64,000 nucleotides of DNA, from positions 1 through 64,000 of the forward strand of contig NZ_JACJPF010000062.1 in assembly GCF_014695915.1 (NCBI RefSeq). The letters are read 5' to 3'. The stretch comes from Trichocoleus sp. FACHB-40 (GTDB lineage Bacteria > Cyanobacteriota > Cyanobacteriia > Cyanobacteriales > FACHB-T130). Both the position numbers and the translations under genes were made by a program. Positions 17,463-27,476 of this stretch are shown piece after piece. Each line of letters begins with the position of its first letter. Position 1 is the stretch's first letter. The notes under the pieces are model-generated. The model was not told where the DNA came from, did not search any database, and worked only from the letters and a program-made list of their open reading frames with translations.

Positions 17463-19394
17463 TTGACTATGCCACCTCAAGACCCTGGTTGTTCCCCAAG
17501 AAGCAAAGTTGTAGCTGATAATCCTGCGCTAGAGAGTCAACCTCAGCTCTCACAACCTTCATCCCAATGGGTAAGCAAACTTATCCATCATTCCAGTATT
17601 AGAAAAAAAATTGGCCTTGGCTATGTCCTTGCCCTTTCTGTAGCCATTGTAGGAACTAATATTGGGCGTTTAGTAGGAGGTTATTTATATGAAATTCAGG
17701 CTAAGGAAAAGCTAGAGCTTGCCCGTAAAGAAACACTTCTTTTCCATGAATTGAGGTCTAACGTATTAGAGGCACGAAACCACCAGCAACAATTTATATC
17801 TTTTATATCGCAACCAGAGGAATTTAAAAAACACTATTCCCACTATATTGAGCATTCAGATGAAGTTGTGCATCTGCTGTCTGAAATAAAAACTTTAGCA
17901 GATATCACAAATCGCCAGGATTTGCAGCAATTTCTCCAAAATCAGAACAAGCAAGTAGAAGGCTACTTTCAGCAAGTAGAAGCCCTTTTAAAGCAAATTA
18001 ACTGGAATAATTTAAAACCAGAAGGAATTCCAGCGGCACAACAGGCACTGATCGCTTTTACAAACGAAAGCGTGGCTACCGATTTCGATGAATTTTCTGA
18101 AGATATAGAAAACTTGATTGCGATTGCTCGCAAGGCAGAAGACGAAGCCTATCTTGCCCTACAAGAGGCAGAGACTTTAGGAACAAAGGTGGCAATTATC
18201 GTAATGCTACTGTCGATCGCGATCGCTACAGTGATCGCCATTTCTACCAGTCGCGCGATCGCTCGTCCCATTGAAGCTGTCACCAGAGTAGCGCAAAAAG
18301 CGACGGAGGAAGCTAATTTTGATTTGCAAGCTCCTGTCACCACCAAAGATGAAGTAGGCGTATTAGCGATCGCTTTCAACAATCTCATTCACCGAGTAAA
18401 AGACTATACCGAAAAATTAGAGCTATCTCGTATGACATTGGAAAGACGAGTAAAAGAACGCACCGTCGAACTTTGGCGCAAACATGAGCAGCTAGAGGAA
18501 GCTCACGAAGATTTGCAACAGCTAAATATGGAATTAATATCTCAGGCTGACGATCTCAATCAAGCTCTGCAAAATCTCCGAGAGACCCAGGCACAGCTGA
18601 TTCAAACAGAAAAAATGTCCAGCCTGGGGCAGATGGTAGCAGGAGTGGCACATGAAATTAATAACCCAGTTAACTTCATCTATGGCAACCTGTCATACGT
18701 CAATGAATATACTCAAAATTTATTAACTTTAATCGACTTTTACCAACAACGCTATCCTAATCCTGACCAAGAACTCCAAGACTACATGGAAGCCATTGAA
18801 CTAGACTTCTTGGGTGAAGATTTACCGAAAATGCTTTCTTCGATGAAGATGGGAACTGACCGCATCCGCCAGATTGTTCTTAGCTTGCGGAACTTTTCTC
18901 GTCTCGACGAAGCTGCTATGAAATCTGTCGATATTCACGAAGGAATTGATAGTACGCTATTGATTCTCAATAGTCGTCTCAAGCAGGGAATTGAAATTAC
19001 TAAGAAATATGGAAATTTGCCTTTGGTTGAGTGTTATCCAGCTCAACTAAATCAGGTGTTTATGAATATCTTGAGCAATGCGATTGATGCCCTGCTAGAA
19101 CAAGTAGAGCAACCAGTCAAACAGATAGTGATTCATACAGAAACTGTAACTCCAGAAAATAATATCCCATCTGTACTGGTGCGGATTTGTGACAACGGCC
19201 CCGGTGTTCCTCCAGAAATCCGAGCTAAACTATTTGAAGCGTTTTTCACCACGAAGCCAGTAGGAAAAGGCACCGGGCTAGGGTTGGCGATTTGTTACCA
19301 GATTGTTGAAAAGCATGGCGGCAGAATTGAGGTAATTTCGCAGGTTGGACAAGGAACCGAGTTTGCGATCGCATTACCTATTCAACATTCTTAA
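17463..19394 (+). CDS. Sensor histidine kinase with HAMP domain
   Basis: A 643-residue membrane kinase. A first transmembrane helix at about residues 50-70 and a second near 240-260 enclose a helical sensor domain of about 170 residues. Then come a HAMP domain, a coiled coil and the phosphoacceptor H397 in VAHEINNPVNF. The ATPase domain shows QVFMNILSNAIDAL, DNGPGV and GTGLGLAI. No receiver domain is fused and no regulator is adjacent. The frame opens at a TTG (17463); an ATG two codons on (17469) is equally good. The signal is unknown. Confidence 0.93.
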   Translation: MTMPPQDPGCSPRSKVVADNPALESQPQLSQPSSQWVSKLIHHSSIRKKIGLGYVLALSVAIVGTNIGRLVGGYLYEIQAKEKLELARKETLLFHELRSNVLEARNHQQQFISFISQPEEFKKHYSHYIEHSDEVVHLLSEIKTLADITNRQDLQQFLQNQNKQVEGYFQQVEALLKQINWNNLKPEGIPAAQQALIAFTNESVATDFDEFSEDIENLIAIARKAEDEAYLALQEAETLGTKVAIIVMLLSIAIATVIAISTSRAIARPIEAVTRVAQKATEEANFDLQAPVTTKDEVGVLAIAFNNLIHRVKDYTEKLELSRMTLERRVKERTVELWRKHEQLEEAHEDLQQLNMELISQADDLNQALQNLRETQAQLIQTEKMSSLGQMVAGVAHEINNPVNFIYGNLSYVNEYTQNLLTLIDFYQQRYPNPDQELQDYMEAIELDFLGEDLPKMLSSMKMGTDRIRQIVLSLRNFSRLDEAAMKSVDIHEGIDSTLLILNSRLKQGIEITKKYGNLPLVECYPAQLNQVFMNILSNAIDALLEQVEQPVKQIVIHTETVTPENNIPSVLVRICDNGPGVPPEIRAKLFEAFFTTKPVGKGTGLGLAICYQIVEKHGGRIEVISQVGQGTEFAIALPIQHS

Positions 19395-19698
19395 AATAGA
19401 AATCCATTCATTCTCTTTTCCCATACTGTGGGCGAATGTGGAACCAAACGCACAAAGCTGGCTCAGATTCTGAATCTGGGTTTAAATACTTAATATTCGG
19501 CAATTGAAAGAAAATATATAAAAAGCTATATGGGGTGAACCCAGAGGCAGGGCAAGAAAGCAACCTGCCTTCAAAATCGTCCCACCATACCTAGTGTAAC
19601 TGCCAAGCGGCTAAATATCTGTGCCTATAGCAGTAGAGTGTCAATCCTGAAAGTGCTATTCTCCACTGTAAGTGTGTTGTGTGGAGTGATTATAAAAT

Positions 19699-21186
19699 AT
19701 GGTTTCATCCCCTATTCGGACTCAGCCCTCTGGCCTGTCTGAATCTACCTTGTCTTTGGCTGATGCGGCGCCAGCTGTAAAAAACCTTAATGTTAGAGCT
19801 GGTTCGAGTCCCCTAGCATTACCAGCGACACCATTGTTTGGCACAGATGGGATTCGTGGAAAATTCGGAGAACTGCTGAGTGAAACGCTCGCCTTGCAAG
19901 TGGGCTTCTGGGCAGGACAAGTGCTGCGAGCATCGGCAAAAACAGCCGGGCCAGTGATTATTGGGCAGGATTCGAGAAACTCTAGCGATATGTTGGCGAT
20001 GGCGCTTGCTGATGGTCTGACCTCGGCAGGGCTTGAAGTTTGGAATTTGGGGCTATGCCCAACTCCCTGCGTTGCTCATCTGGTGAGCGCAACGGATGCG
20101 GTGGGAGGAGTGATGATCTCTGCCAGCCACAATCCGCCAGAAGATAATGGGATTAAGTTTTTTGGCTCAGATGGTACGAAACTGCTCCCGGCGATGCAGC
20201 AGGAGATTGAAGCGGGGTTGAGAGGAAATGGGAATTTTGCAATTTTAAATAAAAGTTGGGGACAGCACTATCATCGACCGGAATTGGTGAGAAATTATGT
20301 TGACTCGCTTCAGCAAAGTTTGCAACCATCGATAAAATTACAAGGTTTGCGGGTTGTGCTGGATCTCGCTTGGGGTGCTGCTGTGCATCTGGCACCTGCG
20401 GTATTTAAAGCTATGGGAGCAGAGGTTATTTGCTTGCACGATCTTCCTGATGGCGATCGCATTAACGTTAATTGCGGTTCCACTCACCTCGCCTTCCTCC
20501 AGTCAGCCGTAAAGCAGCACGGTGCAGATATAGGTTTTGCCTTTGATGGGGATGCTGACCGAGTGATGGCAGTTGATTCCCAAGGTCGCGTTGTTGATGG
20601 CGATTATATCCTTTATTTCTGGGGAACAACCCTCAAAACATCGGGGCAGTTGCCTGGGGATTTGATTGTCGCGACGGTGATGGCAAATTTAGGCTTTGAA
20701 CTGGCTTGGAAACAGCTAGGCGGCAAATTTGTTAGGACTTCTGTAGGCGATCAGTACGTCCAGGCAGAAATGCTGCGGACTGGCGGAAAACTGGGCGGCG
20801 AACAATCAGGGCATATCCTTTGTCACCATTACAGCCTCACCGGAGATGGACTGCTGACCGCTTTACATTTGGCGGCTCGTGTGCGTAGTACCGGAGAATC
20901 CCTATCGCAATTGGTAGATAAAAGCTTCCAGACATATCCGCAGGTGTTGCGGAACGTGAGAGTCGAAGATCGCGATCGCCGTCGGCGATGGCAAGAGTGC
21001 GAGCCACTGATGAATGCGATCGCTAAAGCCGAAGCCGCAATGGGAGACTCTGGACGAATTTTAGTTCGCGCCTCTGGCACCGAACCCCTCATTCGCGTTA
21101 TGGTAGAAGCCCAAAGCGCCGAACTTACCCACCACTGGACAGAACAGCTGGTACTAGCGGTTGAGAAACACCTAGCCGTCTCCTGA
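19699..21186 (+). CDS. glmM: Phosphoglucosamine mutase
   Basis: Converts glucosamine-6-phosphate to glucosamine-1-phosphate for peptidoglycan and other cell-surface sugars. 495 residues; [13 protein letters not shown], phosphoserine loop [12 protein letters not shown] (serine near 143), metal loop [10 protein letters not shown], sugar loop GGEQSGHI and C-terminal [15 protein letters not shown] are all present. The N-terminus carries about 45 extra serine/alanine-rich residues before the domain, longer than most homologues, so a later start is possible. The 304-bp gap upstream (19395-19698) shows no gene or clear signal. Confidence 0.95.
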   Translation: MVSSPIRTQPSGLSESTLSLADAAPAVKNLNVRAGSSPLALPATPLFGTDGIRGKFGELLSETLALQVGFWAGQVLRASAKTAGPVIIGQDSRNSSDMLAMALADGLTSAGLEVWNLGLCPTPCVAHLVSATDAVGGVMISASHNPPEDNGIKFFGSDGTKLLPAMQQEIEAGLRGNGNFAILNKSWGQHYHRPELVRNYVDSLQQSLQPSIKLQGLRVVLDLAWGAAVHLAPAVFKAMGAEVICLHDLPDGDRINVNCGSTHLAFLQSAVKQHGADIGFAFDGDADRVMAVDSQGRVVDGDYILYFWGTTLKTSGQLPGDLIVATVMANLGFELAWKQLGGKFVRTSVGDQYVQAEMLRTGGKLGGEQSGHILCHHYSLTGDGLLTALHLAARVRSTGESLSQLVDKSFQTYPQVLRNVRVEDRDRRRRWQECEPLMNAIAKAEAAMGDSGRILVRASGTEPLIRVMVEAQSAELTHHWTEQLVLAVEKHLAVS

Positions 21187-21219
21187 GACCTCAGCAATTC
21201 ACGCAATTAAATCTTACTG

Positions 21220-21244
21220 GGAGGATAGGAAAAGCCTGTCCTCC
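21220..21244 (+). terminator. Terminator after glmM
   Basis: Stem GGAGGATAGG/CCTGTCCTCC (one G-U pair) with loop AAAAG, followed by the T-rich TAATTATTTTATTT. Confidence 0.8.
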
Positions 21245-21358
21245 TAATTATTTTATTTGCCAATATAAACCTGAGGCAGCTATCTTGGAATGGGCATCTT
21301 GCCCAGCCCATATCTGCTCTTTTAGGCTAACATCAACTTTAATTGAGAAAAAACAACG

Positions 21359-22027
21359 ATGAATCAGGCGATGGAGATGAATAAAAATGGAATTTGTTTA
21401 AATATTGGGTGTTGGATAGATGTAGCGGAAGGATGGGAAAACATCGACGCATCACCCTACGTTAAAATTTCTAAAATTCCTCTCATCGGTTCCCGCGTTC
21501 TCTCGGCTATCGGTGCTCCAACCTTCCCAAAGTCTATCAAGCATGGTGACTTACTAAAAGGTCTAAATCTCCAGCCGGAAAGTTGCGAATTGATTTTTGC
21601 ATCCCACGTTCTTGAACACTTGAGCTTGGCTGATTTTGATGTAGCACTAAAAAACATTTACCTTTATTTGCAGCCCGGAGGGATTCTGCGAATCATCGTC
21701 CCAGATTTGGAAAAGTATGTAAAGACCTATCTTACTCAGCGTTCCGATAATTCATTATCAAGCAAGGCAGCTCATAAGTTTATGCACAACTCCTTTCTGG
21801 GAAACACAGGAAGTAGAATTACTATTAAAGAGCGGCTTAAAGAATTATTCTCTAATTCAAGACATCAATGGATGTGGGATGAACCATCACTTACCGAGGC
21901 CTTGACAAAGCATGGCTTTAAGAATATACGACGGTGCGAGTATGGCGATTGGTCAAATCCCAAATTTGGAACTGTCGAAAGGAAAGATAGGCATGGGGAT
22001 GCTATCTGTATAGAGGCAATCAAGTAA
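21359..22027 (+). CDS. SAM-dependent methyltransferase
   Basis: 222 residues. NIGCWIDVAEGWENID matches the type of cyanobacterial methyltransferase found in polysaccharide clusters. SCELIFASHVLEHLSL and YLQPGGILRIIVPDLEKYV are class I motifs IV-V. It lies 33 bp before the HpsL-like gene on the same strand and starts the cluster, so methylation of a sugar or glycan intermediate is likely. The substrate is unknown. Confidence 0.82.
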   Translation: MNQAMEMNKNGICLNIGCWIDVAEGWENIDASPYVKISKIPLIGSRVLSAIGAPTFPKSIKHGDLLKGLNLQPESCELIFASHVLEHLSLADFDVALKNIYLYLQPGGILRIIVPDLEKYVKTYLTQRSDNSLSSKAAHKFMHNSFLGNTGSRITIKERLKELFSNSRHQWMWDEPSLTEALTKHGFKNIRRCEYGDWSNPKFGTVERKDRHGDAICIEAIK

Positions 22028-22060
22028 TTATGCGGAGTATTTTATAACTTTTACTCCACC

Positions 22061-23755
22061 ATGCCACGTAAAAAATCAACATCGAAGAGTAAATCTAAAA
22101 AGCAGCCAACGCCTGAAACTCCAACTCTTACTAAGAAGGAAGAATCAGCACTAAAGCGTAAGGCTATTAAGGAGCGCGAAGAATTCATAAGCTATACCAG
22201 CGCCACCTTATTTGGCTCTCTTTTTCTGGGTTTATTCCTGTTTCCATTTGGCGGTCCGAAAATAGCGGGGGGAGCAGTTGGAGCAATAGTTTCTATAGCT
22301 CTTTCCTACAAATATCCCCGTAAAGCTCTTTGGTTATTCCTGATATATATGCCCTTCGGAGGAACGGTAGTATATATGGCTGCTGGCGGAAATGCCCTAT
22401 TTCAGGTAGCTAAAGATGCTTTTTATATTCCAGCAGCGATCGCCTTCTATCAAGAATGTAAAAAGAAACGCTTACCCTTCCTGCTTCCCAAAGGGCTGAA
22501 GACACCCTTAAACCTTTTGTTGGCGTTCTGTATAGTGACCTTGCTGTTAGTAAATGGGTCTCAGCAGTTTATAGGCAAAAGACCAGGCGATCAGCCGATC
22601 GCAATGGGGCTTTTAGGTTTGAAAGTTCTGCTGGGATACCTTCCCCTGATCGCTTGTGCTTACTATCTAATTCGTAACAAGCGAGAGCTACTTTTCCTAA
22701 CTCGATTGCACGTAGTTCTCGCTATTATCTGTTGTGTGCTGGGATTGGTACAGTACAATATGCTACTCACTGGGATCTGTAAGAGTACAGAAGCTTTTGC
22801 TGTTGAAGGAGCAGATTTATTTAAAGCTAGTCTGGAGGCAAAGTGTTTAGTCGGCGGCTCTCTACTGTATAGTACGTCGCAGGGAGTGATCCGCTTGCCT
22901 GGTACGTTCGTTTCTCCCTGGCACTGGGCATGGTTCCTGATATCAAATGCCTGTTTAACTTATGCTACTGCCTTCAGCGACCCTAACATTCTCTGGCGGT
23001 TCGGAGGTTTAGCAGGTATGGCAATCGTGTTTGTGAATGCCGTTATCTGCGGTCAAAGAATTTCCCTAATGTTGGTTCCTACTGTCACAATAATCCTACT
23101 GATACTCACAGGCCAAATAGCTAACCTGAAAAGATTTATACCAATTGCAGTAGGATTAGCTGTGGTTATAGCAATCGGGATGGCAATGTTTCCTGGCATA
23201 GTACAAGAGCGGTTAGATAGCGCTGTTGCACGTTGGAATGCTTCGCCACCCACAGAATTTATTGCCTCTCAAGCTGAATTTACATCTAAAGGTCAAGAAG
23301 GAATTTTTGGTAATGGCTTGGGAAGAGCAACAGCTTCTACCCGCGCCTTTGGCAAAATTAAGCTGATAGAGACATACTATCCAAAATTGCTCTATGAAGT
23401 TGGACCAGTGGGAACAATCGGGTTCTTGGCGCTTGTCACCACACTCACGGTAATTACTTTCAAAATTTACCGCTCTGTTAAAGAGCAGAATTTACGAAGC
23501 TTTGGAGCGAGTTTCTGGGTTTTTATTTTGATTATCAGTTACAACACCTATTGGTATCCACTTGATACAGACCCGGTGGGTATTTATTACTGGTTTTTTG
23601 CCGGAGTTATTTTAAGATTGCCAGAAATAGAGCAGCAAGAACAGGAGAAACTAAAAGCAGCTCTGGAAAATGAGCCTGAACCTAAAAAGAAAAGAAACCT
23701 CAGTAAATCAACAGTTATGAGTCATGAATCAGAAGTTGAAATTCAACCCTCATAA
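22061..23755 (+). CDS. hpsL: HpsL-like polysaccharide biosynthesis membrane protein
   Basis: 564 residues. The N-terminal 45 residues are lysine-rich, followed by about 11 transmembrane helices. A large loop at about 405-450 is typical of O-antigen ligase/polymerase-type proteins, and the C-terminus is charged (EPEPKKKRN). The arrangement and neighbours match the HpsL protein of the hormogonium polysaccharide loci of filamentous cyanobacteria. Its probable role is polymerising or ligating the exported polysaccharide at the membrane. Next comes the HpsN-like gene after 105 bp. The name rests on memory of the family; the polymerase-like topology is visible. Confidence 0.72.
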   Translation: MPRKKSTSKSKSKKQPTPETPTLTKKEESALKRKAIKEREEFISYTSATLFGSLFLGLFLFPFGGPKIAGGAVGAIVSIALSYKYPRKALWLFLIYMPFGGTVVYMAAGGNALFQVAKDAFYIPAAIAFYQECKKKRLPFLLPKGLKTPLNLLLAFCIVTLLLVNGSQQFIGKRPGDQPIAMGLLGLKVLLGYLPLIACAYYLIRNKRELLFLTRLHVVLAIICCVLGLVQYNMLLTGICKSTEAFAVEGADLFKASLEAKCLVGGSLLYSTSQGVIRLPGTFVSPWHWAWFLISNACLTYATAFSDPNILWRFGGLAGMAIVFVNAVICGQRISLMLVPTVTIILLILTGQIANLKRFIPIAVGLAVVIAIGMAMFPGIVQERLDSAVARWNASPPTEFIASQAEFTSKGQEGIFGNGLGRATASTRAFGKIKLIETYYPKLLYEVGPVGTIGFLALVTTLTVITFKIYRSVKEQNLRSFGASFWVFILIISYNTYWYPLDTDPVGIYYWFFAGVILRLPEIEQQEQEKLKAALENEPEPKKKRNLSKSTVMSHESEVEIQPS

Positions 23756-23860
23756 TTCAAAACTCGCAGCGGGCGGGTTTATGTATATTATCTGTGAGAT
23801 GCCAGCACTATCATCAACCCCGCCTCTACAACTCATAACTTTTGCAAGGAGCCGTAAACT

Positions 23861-24898
23861 ATGAACTGGCCTTTGATTTCGGTGATTATTCCCACCTACG
23901 GACGTGAGGAGCCTTTGCAAGATACGCTAAAGGATGTTTTAAAACAAGATTACCCAGCTTTTGAAGTGCTGGTAGTTGACCAAACCGCCACGCATAAGCC
24001 GGAAATTCAAGCTTATCTAGAAGAGCTAGCAGAGTCGGGAAAAATTCGCTGGTATCGAGTTGATTGGGCTAGTTTACCTGGGGCGAGAAATTATGCTGCA
24101 CGGCGCTCATCTGGAGAAATTATTCTGTTTATTGATGATGACGTACAGATGCCAATTGAATATTTAACAGCCCACGCTCGCAACTATTTGGAAAACCCAG
24201 AGATAGGGGCAGTAGCTGGAAGGGTATTCGACCGAATGAAACTGGCAGATTCAAAAAAGGAAAAATCGGGCGATAACCTTTACGAAATTGAATATTTACC
24301 TTCGGAAGCGATGGACCCTGGAATTGCCTGGTATCATATTGATTTGGTGCATACGGTGAAGCCGCAGCAAGTGCTAACAGCTAGAGGCTGTAATATGTCC
24401 TTCCGCCGCGAAATTTTCACTAAGTATGGGCTGCGGTTTGATGAGCGATTTCGTGGCAGTGCAGTCCGAGAAGAATCAGATTTTTGTCTGCGGATACGGC
24501 AGACGGGTTACAAGATTTGGTATGACCCAGAGGCTTATTTGGTACACCTGGGCGAAGAAACTGGTGGATGCCACGATATTAGTACGCGATCGCTCAAATA
24601 TCAAATCACTTTCTATCACAACCACTTCTTGTTAGGGCTGAAAAGCCTTACCCCAACTCAATGCCTACGATTCTTTGCCAAGCTTTTTGACTGTCACGTA
24701 CTGGGACATCCCCCTTGTAACAAAAGCGGTTCCCCCCTAAAAGTTCTCAGCCGCTTTGGTTCCTACACTTTAGGCTTTCTCAGCGCTGTCTGGACACTCA
24801 TACAATCGATTGGAAACGATGGACAATCTTACACTAAACAAGATGTTGAAACAACTGAAGAATTAGCCGCATCTTATCAACAATCTCCGGCTCAGTAA
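23861..24898 (+). CDS. hpsN: GT2 glycosyltransferase, HpsN-like
   Basis: 345 residues. A GT-A fold with SVIIPTYGREEPLQDTL at the N-terminus, the metal-binding DDD in ILFIDDDVQMP and the acceptor motif VREESDFCLRIR. The C-terminal part has no membrane helix of note. It probably adds one sugar to the lipid-linked polysaccharide repeat in the cytoplasm. The gene overlaps nothing, and the next gene starts within 25 bp, so the three glycosyltransferases are very likely one transcript. Confidence 0.8.
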   Translation: MNWPLISVIIPTYGREEPLQDTLKDVLKQDYPAFEVLVVDQTATHKPEIQAYLEELAESGKIRWYRVDWASLPGARNYAARRSSGEIILFIDDDVQMPIEYLTAHARNYLENPEIGAVAGRVFDRMKLADSKKEKSGDNLYEIEYLPSEAMDPGIAWYHIDLVHTVKPQQVLTARGCNMSFRREIFTKYGLRFDERFRGSAVREESDFCLRIRQTGYKIWYDPEAYLVHLGEETGGCHDISTRSLKYQITFYHNHFLLGLKSLTPTQCLRFFAKLFDCHVLGHPPCNKSGSPLKVLSRFGSYTLGFLSAVWTLIQSIGNDGQSYTKQDVETTEELAASYQQSPAQ

Positions 24899-24921
24899 AA
24901 GTGAAAGCTGAGAAAAAATAT

Positions 24922-26115
24922 ATGAAGCTAATAATTCTTGCTTCACATCCAGTGCAGTATTATGCTCCTGTGTTTCGGGCTGTTTCTGAACAGTTAAGTC
25001 AAGCAGGGTCAGAATGTTTAGTGGTTTATTTGTCGGATTTTTCCATTCAAGGATATCGCGATCGCGATTTCGGAACTGCCTTTGCCTGGGATGAGCCTTT
25101 ATTAGAAGGGTATCGCTCAAAAGTCTTAAATCAAGAGTCGCAACAGCAACCTAAAGGCTTTTTTGACCTGAAAGCACCAGGTTGGCAACAACTGCTACAG
25201 ACAGAAAAGCCAACTAGACTGATGCTGACAACTCTGAATTATCAAGGAGCCATTAGTGCGGCAATTCAAGCACGGTTTCGGGGTATTCCTGTCACTTTGA
25301 GAGCCGAAACCAATGATGCAGCATTCATGCGCTCAAAATCAAAACAAGCTGTCCGCTCTATAATTTATAAAGGTATTTACAACTTATTTGATTCAGCGAT
25401 CGCTTTTGGTTCTCTCAACCGCCAGCACTTACTAAATCATGGCATTAACCCCAAGCAAATCGGGTTGAGTTATTTTTGCGTTCCTGACCGCTTTCAATCC
25501 ATAAGCTCAGAAGAAAAACAACGACTGCGGGAAAATTTACGCCGAGAGCTAGGTTTTTCTGAGGAACAAACAGTTATTTTATTTAGTGGAAAACTGATTT
25601 CCAAGAAAAACCCAGAGCTGTTATTAGAAGCGGTGAAAAAACTGCCGCGAAAGGAGCGATCGCAACTGGCAATAATTTTTCTTGGCTCTGGAGTTTTAGA
25701 AGAAAAACTGCAATTAAGTGCTGCTAATATACCTGATATTAAAGTGCATTTTGCTGGCTTTAAAAATCAGCGGGAATTACCGCCTTATTATTTAGCAGCC
25801 GATTTGCTGGTGCTACCTTCCCAACGGCAAGGAGAAGTTTGGGGTTTAGTGGTGAATGAAGCGCTACAAGCCGGGCTGCCCTGTATCATAACGGATGCTG
25901 TTGGTTGTGCCGCCGATTTTGCTGAATTGCCTGATTTTCAAATTATTCCAGAAAATGATGCGATCGCATTCAGTCAAGCGATCGCATCATCAATCGGTAA
26001 ACCCCGCGATTTTGAGCGCTATCGTCTGTTGATGAAAGAGTTCTCCGTTGAGCAATGCGCCCAGAACATAACTGATTTTCTACTCAATTTACCCACCAGT
26101 GGAAAAAACCATTAG
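24922..26115 (+). CDS. hpsO: GT4 glycosyltransferase, HpsO-like
   Basis: 397 residues with a GT-B fold. The N-terminus is MKLIILASHPVQYYAPVF. The donor-binding half shows LFSGKLISKKNPELLLEA and the E-x7-E region GEVWGLVVNEALQAGLP. I chose the ATG at 24922; the frame extends to a GTG at 24901, three bases after the previous stop, which could also serve. It should act on the same glycan as its neighbours; sugar and acceptor are unknown. Confidence 0.78.
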   Translation: MKLIILASHPVQYYAPVFRAVSEQLSQAGSECLVVYLSDFSIQGYRDRDFGTAFAWDEPLLEGYRSKVLNQESQQQPKGFFDLKAPGWQQLLQTEKPTRLMLTTLNYQGAISAAIQARFRGIPVTLRAETNDAAFMRSKSKQAVRSIIYKGIYNLFDSAIAFGSLNRQHLLNHGINPKQIGLSYFCVPDRFQSISSEEKQRLRENLRRELGFSEEQTVILFSGKLISKKNPELLLEAVKKLPRKERSQLAIIFLGSGVLEEKLQLSAANIPDIKVHFAGFKNQRELPPYYLAADLLVLPSQRQGEVWGLVVNEALQAGLPCIITDAVGCAADFAELPDFQIIPENDAIAFSQAIASSIGKPRDFERYRLLMKEFSVEQCAQNITDFLLNLPTSGKNH

Positions 26116-26119
26116 CCGC

Positions 26120-27319
26120 ATGAGTCCGCCTCTGAGAATTTTACAAATTATTCCTTCGATTTCCCTCGTCTATGGTGGCCCTAGTCAGATGGTTCTAGGA
26201 CTATCGGAGGCGCTGGCGCAAGAAGGTGTAGAGGTGACGGTACTAACAACAAACAGCAACGGAGATGTCGGTCAGCCGCCGTTGGATGTGCCTCTCGACC
26301 GCCCGGTGGAACAAAACGGCTATCAGGTGCGTTATTTCCCCTGTTCCCCGTTTCGGCGCTATAAGTTTTCCCTGGATTTGTTGCGCTGGCTAGCGGGACA
26401 CGCGACTGAATTTGACTTAGCTCATATCCATGCTTTATTTTCGCCCGTAAGCACCGCAGCGGCGACTGTGGCGCGATCGCGTCATTTACCGTATTTAATG
26501 CGTCCTCTGGGGACGCTAGACCCCGCAGACTTACGCAAGAAGAAGAGAATCAAGCAGATTTATGCGGCGTTGCTGGAACGTCCCAACTTAGCAGGCGCGG
26601 CGGGAATTCACTTCACCAGCCCCCAAGAAGCTAAGATTTCCGAACGCTTCGGAACTTCAACGCCAGATATAGTGATTCCCTTGGGCGTAAAGCAGCCAGC
26701 GATGCTCCCAAAAGGTCAATCTAGAAAGGAATTAGGCATTCCGGAGACTCAGCCTTTGCTGCTGTTCATGTCGCGGATCGACCCGAAAAAGGGGCTAAAT
26801 TTACTAATTCCAGCCCTGGAAAAACTTTTAGAAGAAGGTGCTGATTTTCACTTTGTGCTGGCGGGTGGCAATCCCCAAGATCCAGCTTATGAAAACAAAA
26901 TTCGAGAACAATTGCAAGCGTCACCCTTACGCGATCGCACTACTATAACCGGATTTGTAACTGGTGAGTCGAAAACTGCCTTACTACAAGATGCCGATTT
27001 ATTTGTCCTCCCTTCTTACTACGAAAACTTTGGCATTGCTGTAGCAGAGGCGATGTGTAACGGAACCCCGGTGGTAATTTCTGACCAAGTTTATATCTGG
27101 GAGGAAATTCAACAAGCAGAAGCTGGCTGGGTTTGCGCCTGTGATGTAGAGAGTTTAATTAAGCAATTGCGCGATTCGCTGGCTGATGCTTCCGAACGAC
27201 AACGCCGGGGAATCAATGCTCAAGAGTACGCTTTGAAAAATTACAGTTGGAAAGCGATCGCTCAAGCAACCATTAAAGCTTACCAACAAATTCTTACAAG
27301 CAAAAGTAGGTTGGGTTGA
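26120..27319 (+). CDS. hpsP: GT4 glycosyltransferase, HpsP-like
   Basis: 399 residues with a GT-B fold. N-terminal RILQIIPSISLVYGGPSQ is a glycine-rich donor/acceptor loop. The C-half has LLFMSRIDPKKGLNLLI and the catalytic ENFGIAVAEAMCNGTPVV. The ATG at 26120 is 4 bp after the previous stop; a GTG at 26099 would overlap the upstream gene. The last four codons and the stop (SRLG, TGA) come from a 78-bp repeat, so the original C-terminus may have been different. Confidence 0.8.
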   Translation: MSPPLRILQIIPSISLVYGGPSQMVLGLSEALAQEGVEVTVLTTNSNGDVGQPPLDVPLDRPVEQNGYQVRYFPCSPFRRYKFSLDLLRWLAGHATEFDLAHIHALFSPVSTAAATVARSRHLPYLMRPLGTLDPADLRKKKRIKQIYAALLERPNLAGAAGIHFTSPQEAKISERFGTSTPDIVIPLGVKQPAMLPKGQSRKELGIPETQPLLLFMSRIDPKKGLNLLIPALEKLLEEGADFHFVLAGGNPQDPAYENKIREQLQASPLRDRTTITGFVTGESKTALLQDADLFVLPSYYENFGIAVAEAMCNGTPVVISDQVYIWEEIQQAEAGWVCACDVESLIKQLRDSLADASERQRRGINAQEYALKNYSWKAIAQATIKAYQQILTSKSRLG

Positions 27320-27462
27320 GGTACGAAACCCAACATCACATCCGATATTTGTTCAATTTCACTAAGCTCGATCGCATCTCATCGTCGCTGAGATGGAAGC
27401 ACAAAAATCAACATCACATTAGATATTGGTTCAATTTCACCAAAGGCGATCGCATCTCATCA
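27307..27462. repeat. 78-bp HIP1-containing repeat, copies 1 and 2
   Basis: Copy 1 (27307-27384) begins TAGGTTGGGTTGAGG and ends with GATCGCATCTCATCG. Copy 2 (27385-27462) is diverged in its first third but shares the CAACATCACAT to CGCATCTCATC part with an exact 78-bp offset. Copy 1 supplies the stop codon of the HpsP-like gene. The same family recurs at 28226-28381. Confidence 0.8.
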
Positions 27463-27476
27463 TAGCGATCGCTCTA

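Noticed and set aside
19800-19812. GGTTCGAGTCCC, a tRNA T-arm-like string
   Set aside because: It lies inside the glmM coding sequence, and no acceptor stem or anticodon arm surrounds it.
21291-21303. GGGCA-TCT-TGCCC as a second glmM terminator
   Set aside because: The stem is only 5 bp and is not followed by a T-run. The hairpin at 21220 is sufficient.
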